From NCBI RefSeq assembly GCF_020536995.1, contig NC_068356.1, positions 80,643,107-80,707,106 of the forward strand: a stretch of 64,000 nt of DNA. The letters run 5' to 3'. Made by a program: the position numbers and the translations under genes. The notes under the pieces were generated by a model, which ran no database searches, was not told where the DNA came from, and saw only the letters and a program-made list of their open reading frames with translations. How positions within the stretch are numbered: the stretch's first letter is position 1; each line of letters starts with the position of its first letter. Below are positions 49,201 through 61,200 of this stretch, piece after piece. The DNA comes from Dreissena polymorpha (lineage: Eukaryota > Mollusca > Bivalvia > Myida > Dreissenidae).

Positions 49201-52200
49201 TTTCAATAATATTGACAACTATAAACGAATAAAACAAACAAGACTATTGCGAAGCAATATATGTCCCCTACCGGCTCCACCATTGTCAGATTCTTTTATT
49301 TTTTATATTTGTTGCCATAGAAACCAGAATTTTTGACGTAGGAACAAAATGAAATGACGTGCATAATGTCCATATTGCCATCTATCCATGTTTAAAGTTT
49401 CATGAACAAATATGAAGAACTTTTAAAGTTATCGCAGGATACAGAAAAGTGTGACAGAATGATGGACTGACAAACAGACACACAGAGCGCAAACCATAAG
49501 TCCCTTACGGTATAACCGGTAGGGGAAAACAAAATACCTTTAAAGCTAAATGGGTGCCAGCTGGCGTCTAAAGGTACATTTTGAAGAACCAAAAACGCTA
49601 TAACATGGCCATAGTAGTTCACATTTACTGATGCTCAGACGCAGAAAGCTGACATTCCTCACGACTTTAAATCATCTGTTATTTGGGAACATTTTGTTTA
49701 ACTTATTTTTCTTACACAAAGATTTTTACTTATTTTAAATATTGTAAACATTTGTATACAAAACAAGGCTATTATTTTACAGATACAACACCTTTAAAGC
49801 AGAACTAGCACTCAGGCCAAAAAGAAGAATAGTTGTGTTTTCGGTCACCCGACCGACCCTATCTTTTTGGGGCCGACCCAAAAACTTATTATCCAATATT
49901 TGCCTTTTTTGTTAATTTTTCCTCGTCGAGTTCCGAGTTCGGCGATTTTTTTCCATCTCCGTCCGGTCGAATTAGGCGATTACCAGAATTATTGTATTGT
50001 GACCTGCAAAATAACATCCCGTCGCCGCGAACGCTTTATATTATACACATTGTGCAATCGGGGGACCAGCCTGTTTTTCCCGCAAAATCGATATCCGGCG
50101 TTCCGTTTGATTGTAAACATGGCGTCGTCCATTTTGTCCTTCAATTTGAACAAATGTTTTCATCAAGCCGGAACATGCCATTAAAACACAAGAAATTTGC
50201 ATTTTGGATTGAAGTCACAAAGATGAGTTCACTCCTTTCCACCTATCGCCACAGTTATGTGCCTTACTATTTGATACAGCAGACAACTTTCAAAAAGCAT
50301 TGTGGCAAAAAAAAGAAATTGCTTATCAAAAGTACTACCTCCTTTTGCAACATTACTTTTTATAACTATTTACATATAAAAGGTTTTTCACAATATTAAA
50401 GAACTAAAAGTAGTCTGCAGCAAAATGAAAATGTTCACCTTCAGATGGTAAAGAGTTAACATTGTGTGAAATATCTAACAACAAATATTTGATATAACTG
50501 ATCCAAACTGCTATATTTAGATATTAGAACAGTGTTCAACACTTTACACTGATTTATGGAAAACATGAAAAATAAAAAGAATTTTAAATAATAATAAGTT
50601 TTTCCTACCTACCGACCCTACTTTTTTTCAGGAGGTGACCTGAAACACAACTATTTTTCTTTTTGGCCTCACTTTAAACACACCACCTGTCCCTCTGAAG
50701 TTTAAAGCACAGTAAGTCCACATTTAATTAAGAAGTCTTACTCACACAACATGTAACGGTACAACATTGGCTACAATGTACAGCGCTACTCTAGCCAACA
50801 TGTCTATACCTGTGCAGGTGTGTATCCATGCTGGTACCCAGGATGTAAAGCATTCGCCTGCGAGTACTGGGAACCAGTCTCCTCAGCTACTGCTGCCTGC
50901 GTCACTGCAGACTGGGAAGCCATGCTGTTGGAGGCCATCTCCTGTGAGGTATTGAAAATATTAAAGCTTTACCACCATGTTGACTTGTTTGTAGTCCCTC
51001 AGAAAATCAAATTTAATTTAAGACCTTTCTTAATTGATTCAAGTTATATTTTCTTCTTTGCTTTCTTCATTGCCAAACCTAAGATATTGATTAGCCACAC
51101 ACAGAATAAAACCTGAAGCTTGCATTCTGGCTTTACTTCTTAGATATAACAAGAGATGTGTTTGTCAGAAACACAATGCCTCCTATTGCGCCGCTTTGAA
51201 ATTAAATTTCAATATATTATTTGGCTTGTTTAGAAATTATCTCCATTTTCAAGCTTATTACTTCCCTTGGATTGTATTTTTTGACTTTTGACCTTGAATG
51301 ATGACCTTGACCATTCACCACTCAAAATGTGCAGCTCCATGAGATACACATGCATGCCAAATATCAAGTTGCTATCTTAAATATTGCAAAAGTTATGGCC
51401 AATGTTAAAGTTTTCGGACGGACTGGCAGACGGACGGACAGACAGTTTAAATGCTATATGCCACCCTACCAGGGGCATAAAAAGTATTCAGTAGTGAAAA
51501 TATCAATTTCATTGAAAATACATGAAATGAAATAATATCTAAACAATTTTTTATAGCTAACAACTGTTACTATTGGATCAATTATAACTTTGTGCAAGAG
51601 GGCACTTTGTGAATAAGGCCTTAATATGACAATTGAGTCAGCTTTAAAAAAGCACACACAAAAACATGGCTTTGTCACAAAAAAAGGTTTTCAACATTTA
51701 TTCCATTAACTTAATTAGACTAATTGTACTCTGCCAAGCTCAATCTGCCAGTAAGCTACACAGGGCTTACTCTGACATACTCCAAAGTCGCCGATTGTTT
51801 AAAGAAAGCAAATGTGCCTAAGGAAATTTCCAGTTGGCAACAACGTTTTCTTCATGCCAACATTACCATGAATATAACATGTAGGTACTGAATAAGTGAA
51901 GTTCACACTCATGTATGTAAGCAGGTATACATAGACACAGAACAAGATGTCTGACAAATATATATATATGCTCTTATAATACAAATATATCTATGTTGTA
52001 TGTGTTAATGGAAAGAATAAAAAAATAATGATGACAAGTTTCCTTTTGGGTGGCTAAAGAAAATTTATATCCAATTAAAGCCCTGAAACCTGGTTCAAAA
52101 CACTTAGAGGCAAGGGGCATGCGTACAAGGAGGCTGCATTAATTAAGAACCATGATTTTGATCGTATTTATATAACAAGAGGGCCATGATGGCCCTGAAT

Positions 52201-55200
52201 CGCTCACCTGACTAACCAAATACAATCCAAACCTAGATTTCATCAAGATAAACATTCTGTCCATATTTCATAAAGATTGGATGAAAACTGTGACCTCCAT
52301 TGTCTATACAAGGTTTTTTCTATTATTTGACCTAGTGACTTGTTTTTTACCTAGTGACCTAGTTTTTGACCCCAGATGACCCAAATACAATCCCAACCCA
52401 GATTTTATCAAGATAAACATTCTGACCAAATTTCATTAAGATTGGATGAAAAATGTGACATCTACTGTCTAGAAAATGTCATAAACAGAGGTTATTTTTC
52501 ATGGCCAGAAAAAATTCAGTTTAAACATTGGTGACCTTAGCAGTACAATAAAGTGTAATTCTCGGCACCAAGTATTTACCAGTAACAAGAGGGCCATGAT
52601 GGCCCTAAATCGCTCACCTGACTAACCAAATACAATCCCAACCCAGATTTCATCAAGATAAAAAATTCTGACCAAATTTCATAAAGATTGGATGAAAACT
52701 GTGACCTCTGTTGTCTACACAAGGTTTTTCTATTATTTGACCTAGTGACCTAGTTTTTGACCTAGTGACCTAGTTTTTGACCTAGTGACCTAGTTTTTGA
52801 CCCCACATGACCCAAATACAATCTCATCCCAGATTTCATCAAGATAAACATTCTGACCAAATTTCATAAAGATTGGATGAAAGCTGTGACCTCTACTGTC
52901 TACAAAGACAAATTGTTTACGGTTTTTCTATTATTTGACCTAGTGACCTAGTTTTTGACCTCAGATGACCCAAATATAATCCCAGCCTAGATTTCATCAA
53001 GATAAACATTCTGACCAAATTTCATAAAGATTGGATGAAAACTGCGACCTCTATTGTCTACACAAGGTTTTTCTATTATTTGACCTAGTTTTTGACCTAG
53101 TGACCTAGTTTTTAACCCCAGATGACCCAAATACATTCCCAACCTAGATTTTATCAAGAAAAACATTCTGACCAAATTTCATAAAGATTGGATGAAAACT
53201 GTGACCTCTACTGTCTACACAAGGTTTTGCTATTATTTGACCTAGTTTTTGACCTAGGGACCTAGTTTTTGACCCAAGATGACCCAAATACAATCCCAAC
53301 TCAGATTTCATCAAGATAAACATTCTGACCAAATTGAATAAAGATTGGATGAAAACTGTGACCTCTACTGTCTACACAAGGTTTTTCTATTATTTGACCT
53401 AGTTTTTGACCTAGTGACCTAGTTTTTTACCCCAGATGACCCAAATACAATCCCAACTCCGATTTCATCAAGATAAACATTCTGACCCTATTTCATAAAG
53501 ATTGGATGAAAACTGCGACCTTTATTGTCTACACAAGGTTTTTCTATTATTTGACCTATTATGTGACCTAGTTTTTGACCTAGTGACCTAGTTTTTGGCC
53601 CCAGATTACCAAAATACAATCACAACCCAGATTTCATCAAGATAAACAATCTGACCAAATTTCATAAAGATTTGATGAAAACTGTGACCTCTACTGTCTA
53701 CACAAACAAATTGTTGATGGACACACGCACACACGCACGGACGAACACACATACGGACGACGGACATCACACGGTCACATAAGCTCACCATGTCACTTCG
53801 TGACAAGTGAGCTAAAAATACAAAGCCGGTGCTCACTGGTATCAATCTAAATCATATAAATAATAAACACTGTTACGTTTTTTTGCTTATTTCAAAGCTA
53901 TTAATAACACACATTCAACCGTTTTACTTACTTTATAAAATCCCTTGCAAAATCATCTAGTATAATACGCACTAAACATGAGCACCGCATAACGGGTGCC
54001 AACGCTCGGCTGCCGTCGCAGTTTTGAATAAATGAAAGCTTGTCAGAATTTTTTTATTTTTTATTTTTGAAGGTCACAGTGACCTTTACCTTTGACCTAG
54101 TGACCCAAAATTGGGTGTGGTGTGTAGAACTCATCAAGGTGCATCTACATATGAAGTTTCAAAGTTGTAGGCGGGAGCACTTTGACTTTGGAGCCAATGT
54201 TAAGGTTTTAGCACGGCGGACGCAACAAGCTGGCTATGACAATACCTCGGGTTTGCTCCGAAAACAGTTGAGCTAAAAAAACAGTGCCCGATATCTGCCA
54301 TGACGCTGTCATTTCCGAAAAACTATGTCAATATATTTTGGTGTTTTGAAAATAGCAAATCAATTTGGCTTTATCAACTATCTGTTTCACATTAAAACCC
54401 CGGATTATTGATCGTGATGTGTTATCGGGCAGTTGTCATGACAGTTGCATAATAAATATCTCTGACTATTGATTATATTACTGTTGATTGTTTTATTTAC
54501 GCAATCATATGGTTGATTTGATACCAATGTGACAATTTTAAGACAATTCTTTCTAAGACAAATTGTTGCTCTTAAAAGAGCTGTTTTGTTGTTTCTTGCT
54601 AGTGACGAGTCGATCACAGGTCACTTTCGTCGAATCCCTTGAAATCGCTCTCGACATCGTTGGGTTTCTGCTTGTGCCACAGACGAACACAGGCTTCATT
54701 ACAGCCAAACTCGCGTCCAGCTGCTCTGTTGTCATGTGCCTCTGCATAGGAAATAGCCGCAAGCTTTTCCTTGGCAGTGTACGATGCAAGTATTTTGCCC
54801 ATTTTGACAATTACAAGATCGGCGCTAAAGTGCCTTTTTCTACAATTTCAAGACAATTAATTTTTTAAGATTTAAGTGATTTGGAGCTGTTTTGATCGCA
54901 GTTGATGCTGTTAATTTCACGATATGTAGTCAGTAGGCTGTTTGGAAGATAATGATGCCCAATGCTAAGCTTTTGTGTTTATAAAGACCCTTTACGGTAA
55001 GTGTCAATAAGTGTCAATTTGCAATCGTTCACTCAGGCCCCCTAATCTGGCCCCTTTTATTAACACCTCAAATACACGGGTCCCGCTGATAAGCAATGGC
55101 CATTCTCAACACATTTACCGATAACACATGGGCCATCTGCTGACACCCAGGGCAAGCAGTCATTATTGCAAAAGAAAGAAACAGAGACACTGTTTTTTTT

Positions 55201-58200
55201 TATAACATTTATTTCCATTTGACAATATTCAGAATGATAATAATTATAATAATAAAATAATAAGTATTATTTTAATATATATCTATAATACCGATGGTTG
55301 GTTTATTTAGCATGTAGGTAATATACGGTGAAGCCATGACAATTACCGTAAGCACAGTTGGCCCCCTTCAATGTTACGGTGTTATTCAAAATGGCTGACA
55401 CACAGAGAATTACAACAATTAAGTTGAAAATTTTCACAGGAAAATTTTTGTTCTGCTCTTTATTTGTATATAATACGCACCCCCTACTTGAAGAATAATT
55501 TGGCAGGTAAAAAGTGCGTATTATATTTGTGTATTTACGGTAAACGAGGCGGACTTTACACTCTCTATAACATCTAAGAAAGATCACTAATGTTAGAAAA
55601 CTAAGGGAAGTAACCAAGCGGTGTCACTGTAAGAATTTACACTTGAAATGCGTAAATTGATTTTTTATTGGTTTATTTTCTCTGATTTTTTTTCAACACA
55701 ATTCAGGCGATCTTTTTTTTTCTATCGCCAGAGCCGAGATTTCATCGCTTTGGCATTCAGGCGATGGATTAATTTTGCAGACTGTGATCTGGTTACCTTG
55801 TTTAAGAATAATCCAGATAAAAACTTGGCCTAGATATTGTCAAAATAGACATCATGACCAAGTTTCATCAACATTTAGCCATATATCTGGACTCTTGTGT
55901 GGTAAGAAGGTTTTTCTGAAATTTTATCCAAGATTTGACCTGATTCCAACTAAGACAAGATATTGTCAAATCTGTACCATATTTCACCAAATTGGATAAT
56001 ACTTGCCGGCTCTAGAGTGTTAAGAAGCTAAAAGTTGTTTTTTCTAAGATCTGACCTTATGACATAGTGTGTAGACCAACATGACCCAGATTCGAGCTTG
56101 GCCTACATATTGTCTTGATAAATATTTTGCTGACCCAGTTTCATCACAATTGAGTCATAAATGTGGCCTCTAAAGTGATAACATTGTTTTTCTAAAATTT
56201 GACCTTGTGACTTAGTTGTTTAAACACATATGACCAAGATCTGAATTTGGCCAAAATATTGTCTGCATAATTATTCTGACCAAATATCATAAAGATTGGA
56301 TGAAAAATATGCCCTCTAGAGGATTAACAAACAAATTCGTAGAATTGATATCCCCCGCCAATGTGCTTCTGGACACAAAAGTGTTATATTTGACACTCAA
56401 AAAAGCATTTTTTCAAGATACAAAAAGGGCCATAACTCCGTTATTAACAGATGGTGTACAATGCCATTTGGCATGCATCAACCTCTTATCCATATATATA
56501 CTCATACCAAGTTTCAATGAAATCAGCCAAAGCACTTCCAAGATATGGCTCCGGACACACAAAAAAGCATTTTTTCAAGATACAAAGGGCCATAACTCTG
56601 TTATTAACAGACGGTGTACAATGCTATTTGGCGTGCATCATCCTCTTATCAATATATATACTCATACCAAGTTTCAATGAAATCCTCCAAAGCACTTCCA
56701 AGATATGAGTCTGGACACAAAAGTGCCGGACAGACGGACGGAAGGACGGACAACGCCAAAACAATATCTCTCCCCCTATGGCCGGGTATAACAAGCATAA
56801 AGTTGATGACACACAATGCACTTTGCAGGATGCAAGACATAGGAAGACCACAATAGTTTATAATGGCCAGGTGAGCTAAGACCCACTGGAAGCAAGACCA
56901 ATGCAAAGCGATATTCATTTTAAAGAAACAGAAAGTGGCAAACAGGGTGAAAATTCATCTCCTCTTCTTGCAAAAAAAAACCTTAAAAAGACGCCATTTT
57001 GTCAGTCAGTAACAAATTACCTTTCTAATGCACAAAACACCTACAGAAATGAATGCCCCTCTATTCTAAACAATTATTCTTATGAGACTAAATGATCACA
57101 ATATGCAAGGAATTGTTTACCTCCACATGACCTTGTGACATCTCTGCGGTCTCCATGGCTACCTGGTGGTCAGTTGCTAGGGCGATAGCGTGCTGGTCCT
57201 GGTGGTCCCGCTTGCCTTTCCCCACCCTGGGAGAGGCCCCAACACCACCCAGCCCACGGCGCTCGTTCCGGAACTTGTCACACAGAATCACATACCAGGA
57301 ATCCTGCAGAGGAGGGAGTAACATTATGTTTAAATGCTGTAAGTTTTGAATTTAATCTATTGCAGAAAACTTGATATTAGTATTTTGGCTTAATAAAAAA
57401 ACTCTACCTTTTGAAATACCATACAAGTCATGGAAAAACATTGTGTTACACCATTTCAGACCAACAATTTGTCATATTATCCCAATTTTCTCTAAGTAAA
57501 CAACAATTGCTTATCCATTTCTTTGGCACTAATTTTTAAATATTTAAAATGATTCAGCGACAGGTTAAACAAGCATTGATAAGTCCACAGTCCTATGAGC
57601 ATTAGAAATCAAATTGCAGATTAAATACCGCAAGCATGCATAATTAAACCATGCACAAATTATCCCAAAATACATACCGCTGGAGAAATGTGGCTTGCTT
57701 TCATTTTGGCAGCAAGAGTGGGAAATGTTTCCACTATTGCATTTGCCACAGCCATTTTCTGGGTAGGGGTAGGGTAGCTGAAAGCATTATAACAGCTGAA
57801 GTCACATTTTGCTTCAGTTTTGCTTATTTAAATAGGAAATTATGACACATTTGTAATCATTTAAATGTGCACATATATTAGAATAGACTTTTATAAAAAT
57901 AGTTATATCATAGCTCAATGCTTTAGCAATAAAAATTTAGAATGATATACTAATTAATAGTTCATCAAATGCTATAATAATGACACGCCTACATAACAAA
58001 AGAGAATATTATTTTTTTTAAACAGTTGTGCCTTATAAACCAATAAGCCACAGTTGAATTTATATATCCGTGCTGTGAAAAGGTGGTTTAATGCATGTGC
58101 GTAGTGTCATCCCAGATTGCCCTGTGCAGTCCGCACAGGCTAATAAGGGACGACACTTTCCCCTTTTATGATATTTTTCCGTTTAAAGAAAGTCGCTTCC

Positions 58201-61200
58201 TAGCAAAAATAAAGTTTAGGCGATAAGTGTCATCCCTGCTAAGCCTGTGTGGACTGCAATCACAGAGATTGTTACCCGCAGATAGTTTTTCTGTGAAATT
58301 CAAGTACTACTATCTTTTAAAAACAAATATCACTAGACAATAAGTCCTGCAATCTTGCATTTCAACCCCACCCTTTTGAACATTTTGTTTCCAAAGTCCC
58401 ATGGGCAGACAGACTGTTTGCATTACTTTCATGAAAGTATAATTACACGTTTTAGGAGAAAGTAAAAGAAAGTGGTTAAACTTACAGGCCAGTATATTTG
58501 ATCAGTTCATGGAATATTGTATCTATCAGCTGTATTTTGCCAGCACGAGTGATCTCACCAGTCTGAATCATCTGCAGCGCCTGAAACAAGTAAAACAATC
58601 AACATAAGTTTGGCAGTGCTCAGTTAAAAAGGGTTTTAACGCATGTGCTTTAAGTGTCGTTTCAGATTAACCTGTGCAGTCCGCACAGGCTTATCTGGGA
58701 CGACACTTTTCGCTTTCAAGATATTTTCTGTTTAAAGTATCCTCTTTGCAAAAAAATCCAGTTTAGGAAGAAAGTGTTGTCCCTGATTAGCTTGTGCATA
58801 CTTTTTACACAGCATGGCTCATTTGTTTTCATAAGACAAGCTTTTTTATTAGACATCTTAAAAGCGCTTTTCATCCATGTCATGAACAAATCATCATCCA
58901 TCCAATTACATCCAATATCAGTGATCCAAATTAGGTGCCTCATAACAAAAAATATTTCACTGAATGCAGCATGCAAGTGATATACTTCAATTAAATATGT
59001 TAAAAACAAGACACTTGCAGAATGTTATTTTGAGTGTTTTACAACATGCTTGAAATAGTATAAATTTAGTAATAATTAACAAACCCTTTTAAAGTTTTGT
59101 GTGAACACAAATTCACTTTGCAGCCATTTTTCTGATTTTTAGGGAATGTGGTCATTCTTTTCAAGTTTTAATGGTAAAAAATATTTTCACGCAAACACAA
59201 ATTATAATACATTATGAGTAATTTACATAAATATATGTTAAATAATCATACATTAAGCATTTTGTAATGCATCTGTTAATTTCATCAAAATACGTTTCTT
59301 GTAAAGAAGTCATATTGTTCACAAAATTTTGTATATCCATGTGAATTTTAGCATGTTTTTTTTTTAACATCTAAGATTTTAACAGTCAGATTTTAAGACT
59401 GACTGACTGACAGACAGACAGACGGACGGACTGACGGACAGTTAAACAAGAAACCGTGGGAGACAGGTGATGCTCCCCAAAGGTTTTTTCTGTCACAATA
59501 TTGCACTGTATATTCAGATAAAAGGAAACGTCTTGAGGGCACAGTAGTTGGGGGGGACAAGATTTTTTATATAAAATTTCAAAGGGCCATAACTCTGTGA
59601 AAAATCATCCGACCAGAACCCGCTGATAATATGCACATCTCCTCTTGGTAGTGAAGCTTCCCATAAAGTTTCATTGAATTCCGGTCATTAGTTGCTGAGA
59701 AATAGCCCGGACAAGAATTGCACAATATGTACAGTTAATGGAAAATTTCAAAGGGCCATAACTCTGTAAAAAATCATCCGACCAGAACCCCCTGATAATA
59801 TGCACATCTCCTCTTGGTAGTGAAGATTCCCATAAAGTTTCATTGAATTCCGGTCATTAGTTGCTGAGAAATAGCCAGGACAAGAATTGCACTATATGTA
59901 CAGTTAATGGAAAATTTCAAAGGGCCATAACTCTGTAAAAAATCATCCGACCAGAACCCGCTGATAATATGCACATCTCCTCTTGGTAGTGAAGGATCAC
60001 ATAAAGTTTCATTGAATTCCGGTCATTAGTTGCTGAAAAATAGCCCAGACAAAAATTGTGCACGGACGGACACACGGACAGACGAACAGACGAAGCGGCG
60101 ACTATATGCTCCCCCCAAAATTTTTGGAGGGAGCATAAACACTATATGCCACCCTTCTGGGGCATAAAAAGGGGTAATAAAAAGATCCTGTCCATTTTGG
60201 GAGCAATTTATGAATAGGGAATTTTTCTGCAAAAAAAAGTCCACTGATTTTGGAAAATCTAAATCTATAAATTACAGTTATCTACTTTGTAAGAGTAAAT
60301 TCAAATAAAGGTAAGACAAAACAAGAGTTCCGCGGTGGGAGACTTATGCCCCCCAAACAGGCTTTGAACTAGTGACCCCAATTTCAATAGGGGTCATACT
60401 TTGTCAAAGGCCAACACACATGAAGTATCAAGCCTATCAGTCAATTCTTTGACGAGTTATTGATCGAAATCAATTTTCACACTTTTTTTGACAGTGACCT
60501 TGACCTTTGACTTAGTGACCCCAATTTCAATAGGGATCATCTACTGTCCAAGGCCAATGAACATGATCAGTATCAAGCCAATCTGTCCATTCGTTATCAA
60601 GTTATTTATCAGAAACGATTTTCCCACTTATTGTTACAGTGGCCATGACCTTTGACCTAGTGACCCCAATTTCCATAGGGGTCATCTACTATACAAGGCC
60701 AATGCGCATGTGAAGTATCAAGCCAATCAGTCTATTTGTTGACAAGTTATTGATTGGAAATGATTTTCACACTTATTGTAATAGTGACCTTGACTTTTGA
60801 CCAAGTGACCCAAATATCAATAGGGGTCATCCACTGTACAAGGCCAATGCAAATGCGAAATTATCAAGCCAATCGGTCAATTCGTTGGCGAGTTATTGAT
60901 CGGAAACAATTTTCACACTTTTTGTGATAGTGACCTTGACCTTTGCCATAGTGACCCGAATTTCAATAGGGGTCATCTACTGTCCAAGGCCAATGCACAT
61001 GGGAAGTATCAAGCCAATCGGTTAATTCCTTGATGAGTTATTGATCTGAAACTAACTGGTCTACCGACAGACCGACATCCAGCAAAACAATATACCCCCT
61101 CTTCTTCGAATGGGGGCATAATAATCGTGTAACAAAAAAAATTTGGGGGGGGGGGGGGAGGGAATTATTTCTTTAAATTGTCAACTTTTTACCATTTTGC

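Noticed and set aside
49833-50399. 188-codon plus-strand open frame
   Set aside because: It begins inside the inverted repeat of a DNA element, has low-complexity Ser/Lys stretches and no motif; kept only as part of the element.
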